Shown: one piece after another, positions 42,098-55,693 of the stretch
Numbering within the stretch: position 1 is the first letter of the stretch
Layout of the letters: each line of letters begins with the position of its first letter
Assembly (NCBI GenBank): GCA_037179515.1
Contig: JAXCGZ010019332.1
Location: 1 to 64,000, forward strand
DNA: 64,000 bases
Reading direction: 5' to 3'
Source of the DNA: Halocaridina rubra
Taxonomy: Eukaryota > Arthropoda > Malacostraca > Decapoda > Atyidae
The notes under the pieces: generated by a model
Database searches by the model: none
Seen by the model: only the letters and a program-made list of their open reading frames with translations
What the model was told of the DNA's origin: nothing
Program-made: the position numbers and the translations under genes

Positions 42098-43904
42098 CAC
42101 CAGGAAGGCTAAAGAAAATCCCAAGCTTTTCCACAGCTTTATCAGAGGAAAACTGAAGGTAAAAGAACAGGTTTTAAGGCTAAAGAGAGCGGATGGAAGC
42201 ATCACTGAGACGGACGAAGAGATCTGCAAAGAATTGAACAAGGAGTTTCAGTCAGTATTTACAGTAGAAAATACCCCACCCCCTCAGATTGCAGAGATAG
42301 AAGCTCAAGGGCCGGTATTAGAGAACATCAACCTTTCAGCCACAGAGGTATGCAAAGCGCTGATGGATTTAGATGTTCATAAAGCTACAGGTCCTGATGA
42401 CATATCCCCTCATGTGCTTAAAAAATGCGCAAACACAATATCAGTGGCACTAAGTATCATATTTAAGGAGTCACTGGAGTTGGGGGAGATTCCAAGATGC
42501 TGGAAACAAGCAAATGTGATACCTATCTTCAAAAAGGGAAGGAGGGATACGGCTCTGAACTATAGACCAGTTTCCTTGACCAGCATAGTTTGCAAAGTTA
42601 TGGAGAAACTACTAAGGAAACATATCTCTCTTCACTTGGAATCCTTCAACTTTTTGTCAGTGAGGCAACATGGCTTCAGAGAAGGTAGATCAACAGTAAC
42701 AAACTTATTAGAATTTTATGATGAGGTAAGCCAAATCTTACAGGAAAGAGAGGGCTGGGCAGATTGCATATTCCTAGACTTCCAGAAAGCGTTTGACACT
42801 GTTCCACATGGGAGACTTATTAGGAAGCTGCACTCAATGGCTAGAATAGGTGGAAATGTTTTGGAATGGATAAAAACTTACTTAGAAGGAAGGGAACAGA
42901 GGGTTAGAGTAAGACACTCAGTGTCTGAATGGAGAAGAGTTAGTAGTGGAGTTCCACAGGGTTCAGTTTTAGGGCCACTTTTGTTCCTTGTATATGTAAA
43001 TGACCTACCAGAGTCTGTAAATTCATTCATGAATATGTTTGCAGATGATGCAAAGATTGTGAAGAAAGTAAAAAACGAGAACAATGGTAGAGAACTTCAG
43101 GAGGATCTAAATAATCTGCATGAGTGGTCAGAAAAGTGGCTAATGAAATTCAATACCTCAAAATGTAAGGTAATGAGAATGGGTACAAGTGCAAGAAGGC
43201 CCAAGCTTGACTACTCGGTGGCTGGAGTACAACTTCAAGAGACAGAAAATGAGAGAGATCTAGGAGTAAACATACTGGCAGATTTGTCTCCAGAAATACA
43301 TATAAATGGCGTAGTAAGGGCAGCATATGCATTCTTATCAAATGTAAGGGTAGTCTTCAGGTACATGAACAAGGAAATGTTCAGAAATATTTATGTAACC
43401 TATGTGAGGCCAAAACTCGAATATGCAGCCCCCTTTTGGAATCCGCACTTGAAAAAGCACATAGCTAAGCTTGAAAAAGTTCAAAGACATGCCACGAAAC
43501 TGGTGCCAGAAATACGCAATCTCAGTTATGATGAGAGGCTGAGGGAATTAGACTTGCCATCACTCGAAGCTAGAAGAGTAGGGGGGGATATGGTGAGAGT
43601 CTTTAAATTCCTTCATGGTTATGATAGAGTGGATAGGGATCGATATTTCGATATGGCTGGCTCTAGAACTAGAGGTCATAGTTTGAAGCTTCGTAAGAAA
43701 ACTTCTTTGCAGGATGTAAGGAAATACTTTTTCAGTGTAAGAGTAGTTGATAATTGGAATTGGCTAAGCGAGGAGGTAGTTAATGCTATCTCAATCCATA
43801 GTTTTAAGGACAGGTCGATAAGTATCACTAAGTATAAAATGGAACCGATGAGGAGACGGGAAGATACGAGCTTTGGGCTCTTTCCCGTAAACACAATTAG
43901 GTAA
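42096..43904 (+). CDS. ORF2 fragment: linker, reverse transcriptase, C-terminus; frameshifted at its last codons
   Basis: The frame enters from the CA tract (ITRKAKENPKLFHSF) and stays open through NYRPVSL, FLDFQKAFDTVPH, GVPQGSVLGPLLF, FADDAK and LSEEVVNAISIHS. A one-base change near 43816 (AGGTCGATAAG for AGGTATGATAAG) shifts the frame just before DKYH, so translation runs on into the 3' UTR to 43904. No EN and no start codon: an otherwise well-preserved dead copy. Confidence 0.85.

Positions 43905-43906
<2 letters not shown>

Positions 43907-44000
<94 letters not shown>
43907..44000. repeat. (CA)n tract ending the retrotransposon cluster
   Basis: About 94 bp of pure CA following AATTAGGTAATC, then AATTAGGTAATCACTATTAGG. 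Confidence 0.95.
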
Positions 44001-44003
<3 letters not shown>

Positions 44004-44034
44004 TAGGTAATCACTATTAGGTAATCACACAAAA

Positions 44035-44260
44035 GCTCCCCTACTTATGAACAATCAAGTTATGAACATTCACAGATACGAACAAACTCATACACATTAT
44101 CTACTCATGTACTATGTATGTATTACTGCACTGTTCTGTACTGTACTTTAACTTTAATTATAAAACAAGGCATTTATTATATATGTATTACTGCTCTGTA
44201 CTTTAACTTTAATTATAAAACAAGGCATTTATAATCCTGGTAGTACCTGTTATATTATTT
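44035..44260. mobile_element. Possible remnant of a TIR-type DNA transposon
   Basis: GCTCCCCTACTTATGAACAA with repeated TATGAACA/ATACGAACA words resembles the terminal region of pogo/mariner-like elements. A ~60 bp block (CTGTACTTTAACTTTAATTA plus TAAAACAAGGCATTTAT) is duplicated at about 44143-44180 and 44198-44232. No opposite terminus was found. Confidence 0.3.
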
Positions 44261-46139
44261 AGATGGCTTAATTATCACGAGTTGGTGTTTCTAGTGTTCT
44301 TGATTGTAGAACTAAGCTTTCAACAACAACTGGCACATCTGTCATTTTCAAGAAGATACTGTAATACTTACAGTGAGTTTTATTTTATATACATATGTTA
44401 ATAGTACACTTAGAAATAGGGAATTGTGACCAAAAGAAAATAAGAGTGAATTGGAAATGGTTTGTAATTTCAAGTATGGGATTTGGGTTTATCAGTGACA
44501 CTAGTAAGATATGGAATAGCATTTTTTAGTATTTGCCATTCACATTGTATCAACTTTATGTAGTCTGCTAAATCTTTCCTGTAAATTATTTAAATATATA
44601 CCTGAATGAATGAATATTGCCCTTATTCTGTTTCTTGTGGAATACAGTTTAAGGACTGTCTGTAACTAAAGGTTTTCCAGTTAGATTGTCTTAGAATTCA
44701 TTATTTGCGCAGTGAGAGTTTCTTGTCTGCATATTGTTATGATGTCTATGTCTGCATTGTTGTAAATATAGGATTCTAGTTCATTTGTCCATACATGTTT
44801 ACTGTCTCTTGCTGCAGTGATCTGTATCTGTTGATAATTTTAATGTTTTTTGAATAAGAAATGCTAGATTGTTTAGAAACTATAAGAACGAGGATTAAGC
44901 TGTATGTTTAATGTTGTTGTTGTTGTTCACTAAGGTTCCTAGCCGAAGAGCTTGGAGTCCCTAAGCCATTGTTGATTCCAGGTTTTCCCTTAGAACTCTC
45001 ATGGAGTGAATGTTGTGTTAGTAGTGTTTGTGACTATGCATTGTCGAAGTTCATAATGTGTTTGATTGTATGAGGTAATATGTTACATCCTGGTGAGGCA
45101 TTTAACACCAACTCATACAATGTAAACTATTCTACTGTTATAGCAATAACTTCTGATATATTTAGTCTTTATTGATCTGCTTCTTGTCCTATAATCTTTC
45201 TTGTATTAATATTTTTTTGTTTTTGCTGTATGAATGTTTAGGGGGTGTAGATTTTATCTTTTTGATAGTGTCGAAAAGTACTCGTATTTATCAATGTTAT
45301 TTAAAGCTTTCTAATTAAACCTTTTGAGTACCAATGTATACTCTCACAGATTTCATATTGACTCGTAATGTGTGATGACAGTATCATTTCATTTGACTCT
45401 GCCAAGTGCAATACATGCCTTTCAGAGCAACGAAATGGGACCTTAAAAAGTGCTCCTTTATTAATACAGCATTTTAGCAGTTAACCCCTGTTTGATCATT
45501 GTGCCTCTAAGAGCAACGAAATGGGACTCTAAAAAGTGCTCCAGTATTAATACAGCATTTTAGCAATTAACCCGTTTGAATATTGTGCCTTTAAGACGGA
45601 TCACCTGTCAACAATAAGATGAAACTCTTAGCTCTTACTAACTTTCATTAGCAGATTGATATTGAGTTCTGTACAGCCACCTTTGGAGAAACACTCTGGA
45701 AAGGAGGCATGCAGATATAATAGAAATACTGATAATTATCAATCTTTACTCGATAAAGTTTATTATTCTACTTTTTAAGTTTTTTGTGATTTTCTTCTTT
45801 CAAGCATTTGTATTCTTTAGGAGACATTCAATATGCTAATTTTGAGTAACAATTATTTAGCAAAGTTTGATATTTATCAGACATAATGCAAAAAATTTGG
45901 ATATCATTGTGTGTCCCTAATTTTTCATAAGAAAAAGTGGAATAATTTTGATTCAGTATATTGGTTTCCATGTTTACATTTGACATTTATACTTTTCATC
46001 TCATGTGCCTTGTTACAGTCTCTCTCATACTTACATTTATTTGTCTTATTCGCTAACCAAAACATTAAGTTTGTTTCAAGAACAGTGATTAGGAATCTAA
46101 TATTCCCTAGCAAATACCTTTTGTGACTTTATCTTTCAG
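44261..46139 (+). other. Intronic sequence of the RCC1-repeat gene (upstream part)
   Basis: It is AT-rich with no recognisable coding frame or earlier RCC1 exon. It contains a tandem duplication of a ~93 bp unit at about 45415-45610 (both copies carry AGAGCAACGAAATGGGA and AATACAGCATTTTAGCA). It ends in a pyrimidine-rich acceptor (TTATCTTTCAG). Confidence 0.6.
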
Positions 46140-46286
46140 AGGGTGGTAGCATATATGTATGGGGTGGTAATGGTGAAGGTCAACTTGGATTAGATGTCCC
46201 AAGGCAACTTACTCCATTCGTTGTTGCTTTGAATGAGGATGTCATCAGCTTATCTTGTGGCTACTACCACACTGCTGCTGCAACAC
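46140..46286 (+). CDS. RPGR: RPGR-like gene, exon encoding one RCC1 blade
   Basis: The acceptor TTTCAG ends at 46139 and the donor ACAC|GTATGT follows 46286. The exon is 147 bp, phase 1 at both ends. It encodes GGSIYVWGGNGEGQLGLD...SCGYYHTAAAT, a canonical RCC1 blade (W/F-G, G..GQLG, SCG..H). The SCGYYH.A stretch and the order of the next two exons match, from memory, consecutive blades of the RPGR propeller (ISCGYYHSAF). RPGR is a ciliary transition-zone protein that binds the small GTPase-cargo system. RCC1 membership is firm; RPGR orthology is likely but rests on recalled sequence, and other RCC1 proteins remain possible. Confidence 0.8.
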
Positions 46287-47722
46287 GTATGTTATCTCAC
46301 TGAATTGGAATAACAGAAAAATAAAGTTTTACTATTAATAAACTATGACGTGGTGATTTGTTATTCCAGGAAAGTGACTGAATTCCATTCTGTTGCTGCT
46401 TACTTGTTATAGGAGTTAAAAGAAAAAGGGAAACATTAGAGGGACTGGCAGAGAACTACCACAATTCTCATTGTGGCCACTTTTCTTTTAGCAGTGAGAT
46501 TTGACGTCATATTTGTATAAATAGAATACAGTATAGAGATGTATTCTAATTCCTATTTTATAGTTTTTCTACATTTCAAGAGTACAGGGGAGAGTTGAAT
46601 TTTGAAATGAAATACAGATAAACAGTAACTCCATGTAATAATTCTTGTAGATGAGTGTGTTTAGGTATTTTGAATCCCTTAATGTATTGAAATATATTTA
46701 TTACTTTATTTAGTTGTTGTTACTCTTCATTACCTCAGGGTAAGTTTTAATTTAGCTCAAGTCACATTTTTTTATGATTGTTTGTCTGTCTGCTGTTGAT
46801 TGATATATCTTTGTAAGCTCTTCATATTATGTTGGTACTGCAAGTAACTCCTTCACTAGTCTGAATAGAAATTTCTGTTGTGAGTACTCTCTATGTGTTG
46901 ATTTGTAAATAGGTTTCTTAAAGCTGTTGATAAAGGCAGACAAATAGATACTGCATTTGACGGCATAAAAGATGCCCAGGCAGATTAAGCGCTTCCCATT
47001 TCATCAGTGAATAATCATAAAAAAGTTCTTATTGCATTGAAGCATGTAATGATTGAAGCAAGATAGCAGTACATTACAAAAATGCATTTTAGGTTTAGTA
47101 GAAAACATTACTGTATGTAAAGAGTTTTTTATAGCAGTACAGTGTTGTTGTGAATGGTTACTGAATGCACTCACCACATAAAGAAACACTTACTCTTTCA
47201 CCGGTTATACTTCTTAGTCCACTTTGTATGACAGACAAATCTGTCTGTGGTCCTAATTTTATTTTTCCAAGGATTATGTTTTACCGTTATTTCCTTTCAG
47301 ATATGTGTCTATTCTTTTGTGTCCTGCTGGACTTTTATAAGATTGTGTTGAGGCATATTTAGATATGATAGATTAGCTTGTACCTATGACGTTGCTGATA
47401 CTTTATGATAATGTCTTTTACAGTACTGGTAATAATAATAATAATAGTAATGGTGTTAGAAGGAATATTATTATTATTATGGAACTTTGCAAAGTAGATG
47501 TGACTGTTTAAGGTTAAATAGTTTTCTGTGGTAATATTTCATGGATAAAATTAGCTTTCAAAAGGCCTCACCTTTGCTTATATGATGCAGTGTGATTTTT
47601 AAGCCATGTTATGGGAAACAATGTGTATCATATGCCCTCATATGAAGTATGTAGAATTCTTAAACTTTTGAACATCCCAAGTTTACAAATGTTAGGAGTT
47701 CTCTCTTATTTCTTGCTTTCAG
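46287..47722 (+). other. Intron of the RPGR-like gene (1.44 kb)
   Basis: The intron starts GTATGTTATC and ends CTTGCTTTCAG. No gene or repeat family is recognised apart from short (AAT)/(ATT) runs at about 47430-47480. Confidence 0.75.
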
Positions 47723-47878
47723 TATCTGGAAGTTCTTATGCTTGGGGTGATTTTAGTAATGGAAGATTAGGTATTGCTGAACAAGACGAGCCATTCCACC
47801 GGCATCCACAACAAGTACCGATCCCAGAGAAGGTGGTGCAAGTGGCTGCTGGAAGTACCCATACTCTATTTTTAACAG
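47723..47878 (+). CDS. RPGR: RPGR-like gene, second RCC1-blade exon
   Basis: 156 bp, phase 1 at both ends: acceptor CTTTCAG to 47722, donor AACAG|GTATTC. Joined to the previous exon the split codon reads CTA (Leu), giving AAATLSGSSYAWG. The exon encodes YAWGDFSNGRLGI, a loop rich in His/Pro/Gln, then IPEKVVQVAAGSTHTLFLT. The IPEKV.QVA.G..HT..LTE string is the most RPGR-like feature in the window (human, recalled: [20 protein letters not shown]). It lies directly before a 15.3 kb intron. Confidence 0.85.
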
Positions 47879-47922
47879 GTATTCAATGTTAATGATATGA
47901 GAGCGATAATTATATGATTTTT

Positions 47923-48750
<828 letters not shown>

Positions 48751-49309
48751 AAGCATTACCTGTTAGAAAGAATATTTCACGTGCCACATACTACAATTAC
48801 TCCAACATGGCTCTGTGCCCTCATGTCTCAGGTTATATAAGGTAAAATGATTTTAAACTTAGATTCCTGCAACAGTGGGAGAATTATAAATGTCTGAAAT
48901 TTTTATTTACATTACTATGTGGTAGACATTTGACTATAATTTGTCACCAGTTACTCTTCGTAGTTTATGAAAATTGAACATATGATTAATCAAAAAAAAT
49001 TTTGCTAATTCATTTTGAAGTAACATTAATGTACTAGTTTTCAATTGTAAAATCTTCAAAGACATAAGTAACCGTGAATGAAATGATTATTTGGCATATT
49101 TTATAATATTCAGTTTCTGAATATAATTTTATGAACTATAAATATCAAATAATATACACCTAGTTCGCTCTTTACGTGTGTTTATAATCAGCAAAAATGG
49201 AATAACGCACCTAAAAAATAATAGTAAAAAAATACGAAATTCACGAATAATGCATATGCAAAAAACTAAAAAAAGATCTTTCATTTTAGTAAATAATCGA
49301 CCACTTCGG

Positions 49310-50330
49310 AGGTACTTTTCCGCTATGCTCCTCCTCTTCTACCACTTAATGTGATCCGATATTATGGAAATAATGGAAAAAAAGCATTAAGAACAAACAG
49401 CAAACAAACTTGCGATATAATATCGTCAGGGAAATAGCGTGCGAGGGTGCATCAGCTGATACGGATGTGGCAAAACGTTTGCATATAGAGGTTTGTTCTC
49501 CCGCATCCTCCTCCTCTTCTACCGCTTAATGCGATTGCATATTAAGAGCAAACAGCAAACAAACTTGCTATATAATATCGTTAGGGAAATAGTGTGCAAG
49601 GGTACATCAGCTGATTCGGAGGCAGCAAAACGTTTGCAGATAGAGGTTCGTTCTGCCGCATCCTCCTCCTCTTCTACCACTTAATGCGATTGAATATTAT
49701 GAAGAGAATTGAAAAAACACATTAAGAACAAACAGCAAACAAACTTGTGATATAATTTCGTCAGGGAAATAGCGTGCGAGGGTGCATCAGCTGATACCGA
49801 GGTGGCAAAACGTTTGCAGATAGAGGTTCGTTCTCGTGCATCCTGTTCTTGGATATTATGAAGAGAATTGAAAAAAGTAATTAAGAACAAGCTTGTGATA
49901 TAATATCATAAGGGAAATAGCGTGCGAGGGTGCATCAGCTGATAAGGAGGCGGCAAAACGTTTGCAGATAGAGGTTCGTTCTCCCACATCCTCCTCCTCT
50001 TCTACTGCTTAATGCAATCAGATATTGTGAAAAGAATTGAAAAAAGCGTCAAGAACAAACAGCAAACAAACTTGCGATGTAATATTGTCAGGGAAATAGC
50101 GTGCGAGGGTGCATCAGCTGATTCAGAGGCAGCAAAACATATGCAGACAGAGGTTCGTTCTCCTGCATCCTCCTCCTCTTCTACCGCTTAATGCAATCGG
50201 ATATTATGAAGAGAATTGAATAAAAGCATTAAGAACAAACAGCAAATAAACTTGCGATATAATATCGTCAGGGAAATAGCGTGTGAGGGTGCATCAGCTG
50301 ATACGTGATACGGAGGCAGCAAATCGTGTG
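49310..50330 (-). repeat. Second array of the ~180 bp satellite, inverted relative to 2345-4560
   Basis: About six units. On the + strand each reads CCTCCTCCTCTTCTACCGCTTAATGCGAT, then AACAGCAAACAAACTTGCGA, then AGGGAAATAGCGTGCGAGGG and TCAGCTGATACGGAGG, the reverse complement of the units at 2345-4560. Unit starts are near 49320, 49497, 49660, 49845 (shortened), 49985 and 50162. I found no convincing terminal inverted repeats around it, so whether it also lies within a DNA transposon is unresolved. Confidence 0.85.
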
Positions 50331-53300
50331 GATACTCGTGCTCACTGCCACCATGCACGTCCTAGTGTATGCCACCGCATAATAGAGTGCATTAATTTGT
50401 TTGCTGTACAGTAACTCTGTATATCTTTTATACTGCATATAGGTGGGCATGGAGAGTTGTTAAGTTTCTGTTTTACTAAGGGGACTCAAAGTACTGAACT
50501 CGGTTAAGAGCTCACAAACAGACCGGACAGATATTTGTACTTGAACACCCCACCCGTATACCGCTACTTGGTTAAATGAAACTCAGAATTCAACTTTCTT
50601 TTAATTTTGGAAATGCAATGACATTAAAAGAATTGAATTATATATATATATATATTTTTTTTAATTTATGAAATGCTGCCTCGAATCCCGGAGGTGGTGA
50701 GCACGATTTCGTTTCCTGGCTCCACAGATGGATGCCAAGACTTCGACCTCAACTCGACGATTACCTCTGTCACACAGGCAGAGAAAAATAGAGGACACTG
50801 CAATTGCAGAAACAGAAACGACACACCGTTAATAATGGGAAACTGAAAGCACGAGCACACATATAATGAGTTTCCAATATTATTCTACTGGATGAAAATA
50901 TATTGGTTAGTCACGGCTAACCAGAAATATTTATGCTACCATAAGTGCATACAAAACCATTATTTCTTTGCCGGTATTAAAGGAAAACAATTTATTCACA
51001 ATAAATGAAGCATAAGCAAGACAAATACAGTACTGTATGTATTCCTTAAATTGTGGGCAACCCCAATAGTTGCAGTGCTCATTAATGATTTGCAATTTAT
51101 ATGGTAAAACACTCTATTAACGATAAAGGAAGAATCTACGAGATAAATACAGTATTCATTCACTTTTGGTTATTAAGAACTATTAGCAATGAAGAGGGGC
51201 AAAACCACCCATTGAAGTATTTGCAACTGATAACTCAATAATCTTTATCCCCAATATATGAAGAATCAGCAAGATAAATACAGTATGCATTCATTAAATT
51301 GTGGTTAACAGGAAATATTCGCAAAGCCAACAGGTTAAAATTACCTTTTAATTATTTGCAGTTTATAGCATAAACACTTTAGTTGAATGATTAATTACTT
51401 GCAATTTATATAGCAAATTGCTTTATTCACCAGTTTTTGTCGTAAAAATTTATTTACGATGATAGAAAGGGGTGAAATGAAATTGGAATTTGTTAGGAGA
51501 AGGGATAGATTTTTACGGGCTCATAACCAATCTTCAGAGGATGAGATCTTCGTTTATCACATGCAATGAAAGAAACTGTAATTTCCAGGTTAAGGAATTA
51601 AGTTTTGCAAGTGAGATTCCAGTTAGGTAATCTACAAAGGTTCGTTTGTATGGGAATGGAATCTGAGAAAATTTTCGTAGGATTTGGCCAGTAACTAATG
51701 TAACTAATTCTCGAAATCCCAATTTGCTTGACCCACGAGCTTTACCATACACTATCCCTCACCTTGTTTGTGCCAGATGAATTCCTGTGCAGATGCCATG
51801 TAAATACGGTTTAAAATAAGCTTGACTGCTGAGGCGAAATCTTGCCTCTGGGATGTTTGGCCGCCAAATGAGGATGCTTCAATGTCCCTCCTGGTGACGT
51901 CATCTGTAGGATATATTTCTAGAGCAGTAACTGGCTCTTATATCATTTCAGGGCTACTTTAGTGGTGGTCCCTGGCAGGCAATTATGGCAGAGATGCAAG
52001 GGAGAGACAGTATTTTAGGTGCAACAAGTGGAAGCAAATAAAATAAAACTGGAATAATTATGGAAAATTAGGTTACTGGTAAACAATCTCTAGAGCGTTC
52101 TTTGCGTTGTAGGAGATGGAAGTTAACTATTCAAATAATAAAGAAGCTGTATCTAGACAGGCTAATGACATAAGAGCAAGGTCAAATTTATAAAAAATTA
52201 TCAGCAAGAACAATTTTTATAATATAAAAAATTTATTAGCAATAGCTATTTTATCATAAGAAAATTGTAACGAAAACGTATCTGATAGGCTCGCTGAAGA
52301 AAGGGAATGGTAGGAAAACAGAAATAGGGGGCAGCCTTTACATTGGGATCATGCTTTCTACGCGTACAAGAATATTAAATAAGATATATTTAAAATTAGC
52401 TATAAACTGAAATATAAATTGCAAATAATCATAATCTGCAAAAGGCAAGGAGGGGGAATTATTTTTAGTTAGAAAAATGACAGTCAAGTTACTAAATTAA
52501 CTAATAAGGCATCTAACATCCTCTGGTGACTTTGAGCGAAACACTCTGTCACACTGTACACTATTTTCATGTTAATATAAATATCTACAGGTCTTTCTGC
52601 TTTGTTATGTACTTATAAAATATGTTTTACTTATCTTATATCTTTGGTATAGTTTGTCTATGTACGGTTGTGAAACGTATCTATGCCCATTATCATTGTT
52701 TCTTGTGGAAAATGACTCGTTACATTACGTGAAAATTACAATACGCGGCACTTCTGAGAACCTATCTTCGCGTTATTCTAAGAACAAGTTGTATTTTAAT
52801 TATTATTTATTAATTGCCAAGGTTCAGTTAGTCATTATATGTTTCATAATTTTTATTTTTGATTTATAGACAGTGCAGCTGAAAAAGTTAATGATGAATA
52901 GTGTAAGCTCTCCCTCACTGTGCACAAAACATTATACTTTTTCAGTCGTTATTAGTAACCAGTTCTTCAAGTTTTTATTCAGTTTTGGACTGATGAGTGT
53001 ATTATTCATTTAGCTGAGTATTGCAATAATTATGCTTGGAAGAATGCTATTGTTTTCAATAACAGAGAAGTTTAAGTTTTATTAATGTTTTCCTTTATTG
53101 TTATATGTTACCATGGCAGTAAGCTGCTTGTTTTAACATAATGCACCCTCATAATTTATGTCTGTTTTATATTTATTCTGCTTGATCATCTATTTCTTGT
53201 TTTATGCACATTCATTTTAGGACTGAGTTATTTATTATAAGGTAAAAAGATAGCAGAAATTGTTAAAGGCCTTTTCTACCTACAAATATATGCCTATTTT

Positions 53301-54026
53301 GTGCACATACATGTGAGATGTGTAATTTTTATTTGTAAGTATAAGGTGATTACAGTTAATATTTTACTTAAGGGCATAGCATCAGAGAGGACTATAATAT
53401 ACTCAAGTCACATAATACTGTGCTTTGTATATCTCCTCTGAAGAGATACTATAAGGAGAGCTCCGATAGAGGTAACAAATCTCTTCCTCAGAAAGCAAAA
53501 ATCTCTTGCACACTTAGTTTGTAAGGCCAAACCATTGTCATCAGACATTTATTTTAATTAAGCACACTTGAAATTAATTCACGTGCAAAATGCCGATGGT
53601 TAGGAAGGGCATCTTTAATGAGGGTCAGAATATTCTTAATCCACGAGTGACTCCTCAGCAACAAGTTTTTAAGTCTAATTATTCTCCAATGCTTGTCCGT
53701 GGAATCATGTTATGTGTTGAGAGAAGCTTACTCTGTACATTTTCTTCAAAAAAGATATATTAAGCATGGCATTTTGAGATTTGAGCAAATTATACAATCC
53801 TTTCTGATGCTATACCCTTATGTTTTGTATCCATGGTACTCCTTTAAAATACATAACCAGATTTTTTATTTTGTGCTAGTATGTTTTTAGGGATGTAACT
53901 TATTTCTGCAAAAGTAGCAGATATTCACATTTATTGAGAACAAATAAATGTTTGAAAAGACTATGTGAACTGAGCTATATTGGCAATATGAAACTAAGTA
54001 TTGTATATGCATATGCTGTATTTGTA
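50331..54026. other. Intronic DNA with a weak ~125 bp repeat
   Basis: No coding frame recognised. Between about 50995 and 51300 a degenerate unit (GATAAATACAGTATGCATTCATTAAATTGTGGTTA) occurs three times at about 120-135 bp spacing. A short (AT)n with T-run lies at 50640-50665. Confidence 0.45.
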
Positions 54027-54028
54027 TA

Positions 54029-55691
54029 TAGGGGGTCTCTGTTTTACGTCAGGGTTCCATTCCTGACAGCTGACTTGAACCAGATGTCGACGTATGTCAA
54101 AACACACCTAAAATTGAACCTAGTTTCCCCATCAATGCTAAAAAGAAATACTCTAAAACATAGAAATATAATCTAAGTTCCTAATCTAATACATAAAAAT
54201 AGTAAAAGTACATTGTACAGTATTGCTTACCTTTACTACTGTGGTTGGCTTGCATCTGGATAACTTGATAATTTCAGCCTCATATCCAACTTGGGGTCAA
54301 ATGGCTTAACACCAGCTAATGAGCACAAGAACAGGGCGACACTTCTTCCCCCCTTTCCCATTTTCATGGCATTAAACAATCAATTTGCTCTCTCCTGAAT
54401 CTTCAGGAGGCTTACTGGGATATGTAGTTGATGCTGGTCATCTTTCTGTAGCACTACTAACATCTTATTACTAATTATGTTGAAAGTAGGTAATCGCGGT
54501 AACGGAGCATAATAAACAAAATGGCGGGCGAGAGGTTGAGAAGCAATGCCTTTACAATGGCACTTCTCTTAAAAATGTGTTCTTATTGTTCTTATTTTGC
54601 TGTCCTTTTGGTTTCTCTTTTCTCCAAAATTTATATTTGGTAATTTTGTAAATAAATTTAATTCCTTCAAATAACAAAATACATAAATAAATAAATAATT
54701 AAATAAATAAATAAAGCCGTTAACTAGACATCTACGTACACTACAATAATGCTGTGTGACTATTCTTTTGCCAACCTCAACAAACTTTTTCTCATAAAGA
54801 ACGTATTTACAGCTGTGCATTTGGTATGTTTGTGAATAAATGTAGTCTAATTCGTTTAAATAGCCAAATAAATAAACAAATAAAGAAATAAACCATTTAC
54901 TTGATATATACGTATACAACAATGCCGTGTGACTATTCTTTTGCCACCCTCAACAAACTTTTTCGCATAAAGATCGTATTTGCAGCTCTGAATATGGTAA
55001 TTTTGTAAATAAATTACATCTAATTACTTCAAGTAACCAAATACATAAACAAATAAGATAATGAAGCCATTAACTTGATATATATGTATAGACGAGTGCT
55101 GCTATATGTGTATTCCCCTGAAGATAAGTAATACCCTTGAAAAGTATTAGGTACTAAGGATTCCTTGCAAAGCCCCTTCCAGTGTGCAAGCCAACCACAT
55201 GAGTAAAGGTAAGACATATTGTGCTGTACAGTTTTGCATCACTGTATTCATGTGTATTTCGAATAAAATAGTATTTACAGATATATATTTGTTTTTATAT
55301 TTAATATAACCAAATATATAAACAAATAGATAAATAAAGCCATTAACTTGATAAATGAGAGTACAGCTCTGCTACTAGCTGTGTATTAATGTGTATTTCG
55401 AATAAAATCGTATTTACAGCTGTTTGTTTGTTTCTTAATTCAATATAATCCTTCAATATAAACAGATAAATAAATAAAAACATTTACTTGATAAATACGA
55501 ATACAGCTGTGTTGCTAGCTCTGTATTCATCCGCCTCGTTCACAAACAGTTAAGCACACGCAGTTTGAATTTACCGCACCATCTGGTTAGATCGAAAAAT
55601 TAATTTATTAATAATTTATTAATTATATATTGCCCTCCAACGTATAATCGAAACGATGTTATGCAAAAGGACGTTCAGCGGGGACCCCCTG
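54029..55691. mobile_element. Non-autonomous TIR DNA transposon with internal tandem repeats
   Basis: The left end TAGGGGGTCTCTGTTTTACGTC and right end (reverse complement) CAGGGGGTCCCCGCTGAACGTC form an inverted repeat of about 22 bp, flanked by TA at 54027-54028 and 55692-55693. Length is 1.66 kb. No transposase frame. The interior from about 54640 to 55500 is a degenerate ~180-190 bp tandem repeat (AAATAAATAAAGCCATTAACTTGATATAT and TTTCGAATAAAATCGTATTTACAGCT in successive units). The TA target and TIR form place it with Tc1/mariner/pogo elements. Confidence 0.75.
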
Positions 55692-55693
55692 TA

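Larger units (their letters stand above)
42093..44030 (+). mobile_element. CR1-like copy 17, truncated at the EN/linker, with a long (CA)n
   Basis: It begins CATCACCAGGAAGGC directly in the preceding (CA)n and ends with a ~94 bp (CA)n tract (about 43907-44000) followed by two more ATTAGGTAATCAC-type motifs. The motifs after the CA suggest the last junction of the chain. This is the right end of the retrotransposon cluster. Confidence 0.9.

Noticed and set aside
22740..44030. TTAGG within the ATTAGGTAATCACA tails as telomeric repeat
   Set aside because: The arthropod telomere word TTAGG occurs once per motif, never as consecutive TTAGG units; it is simply the element's 3' terminal sequence.
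49200..49320. Possible transposon terminus beside the inverted satellite
   Set aside because: TTCACGAATAATGC-like words resemble Tigger subterminal sequence, but no paired terminus or TA duplication could be found.
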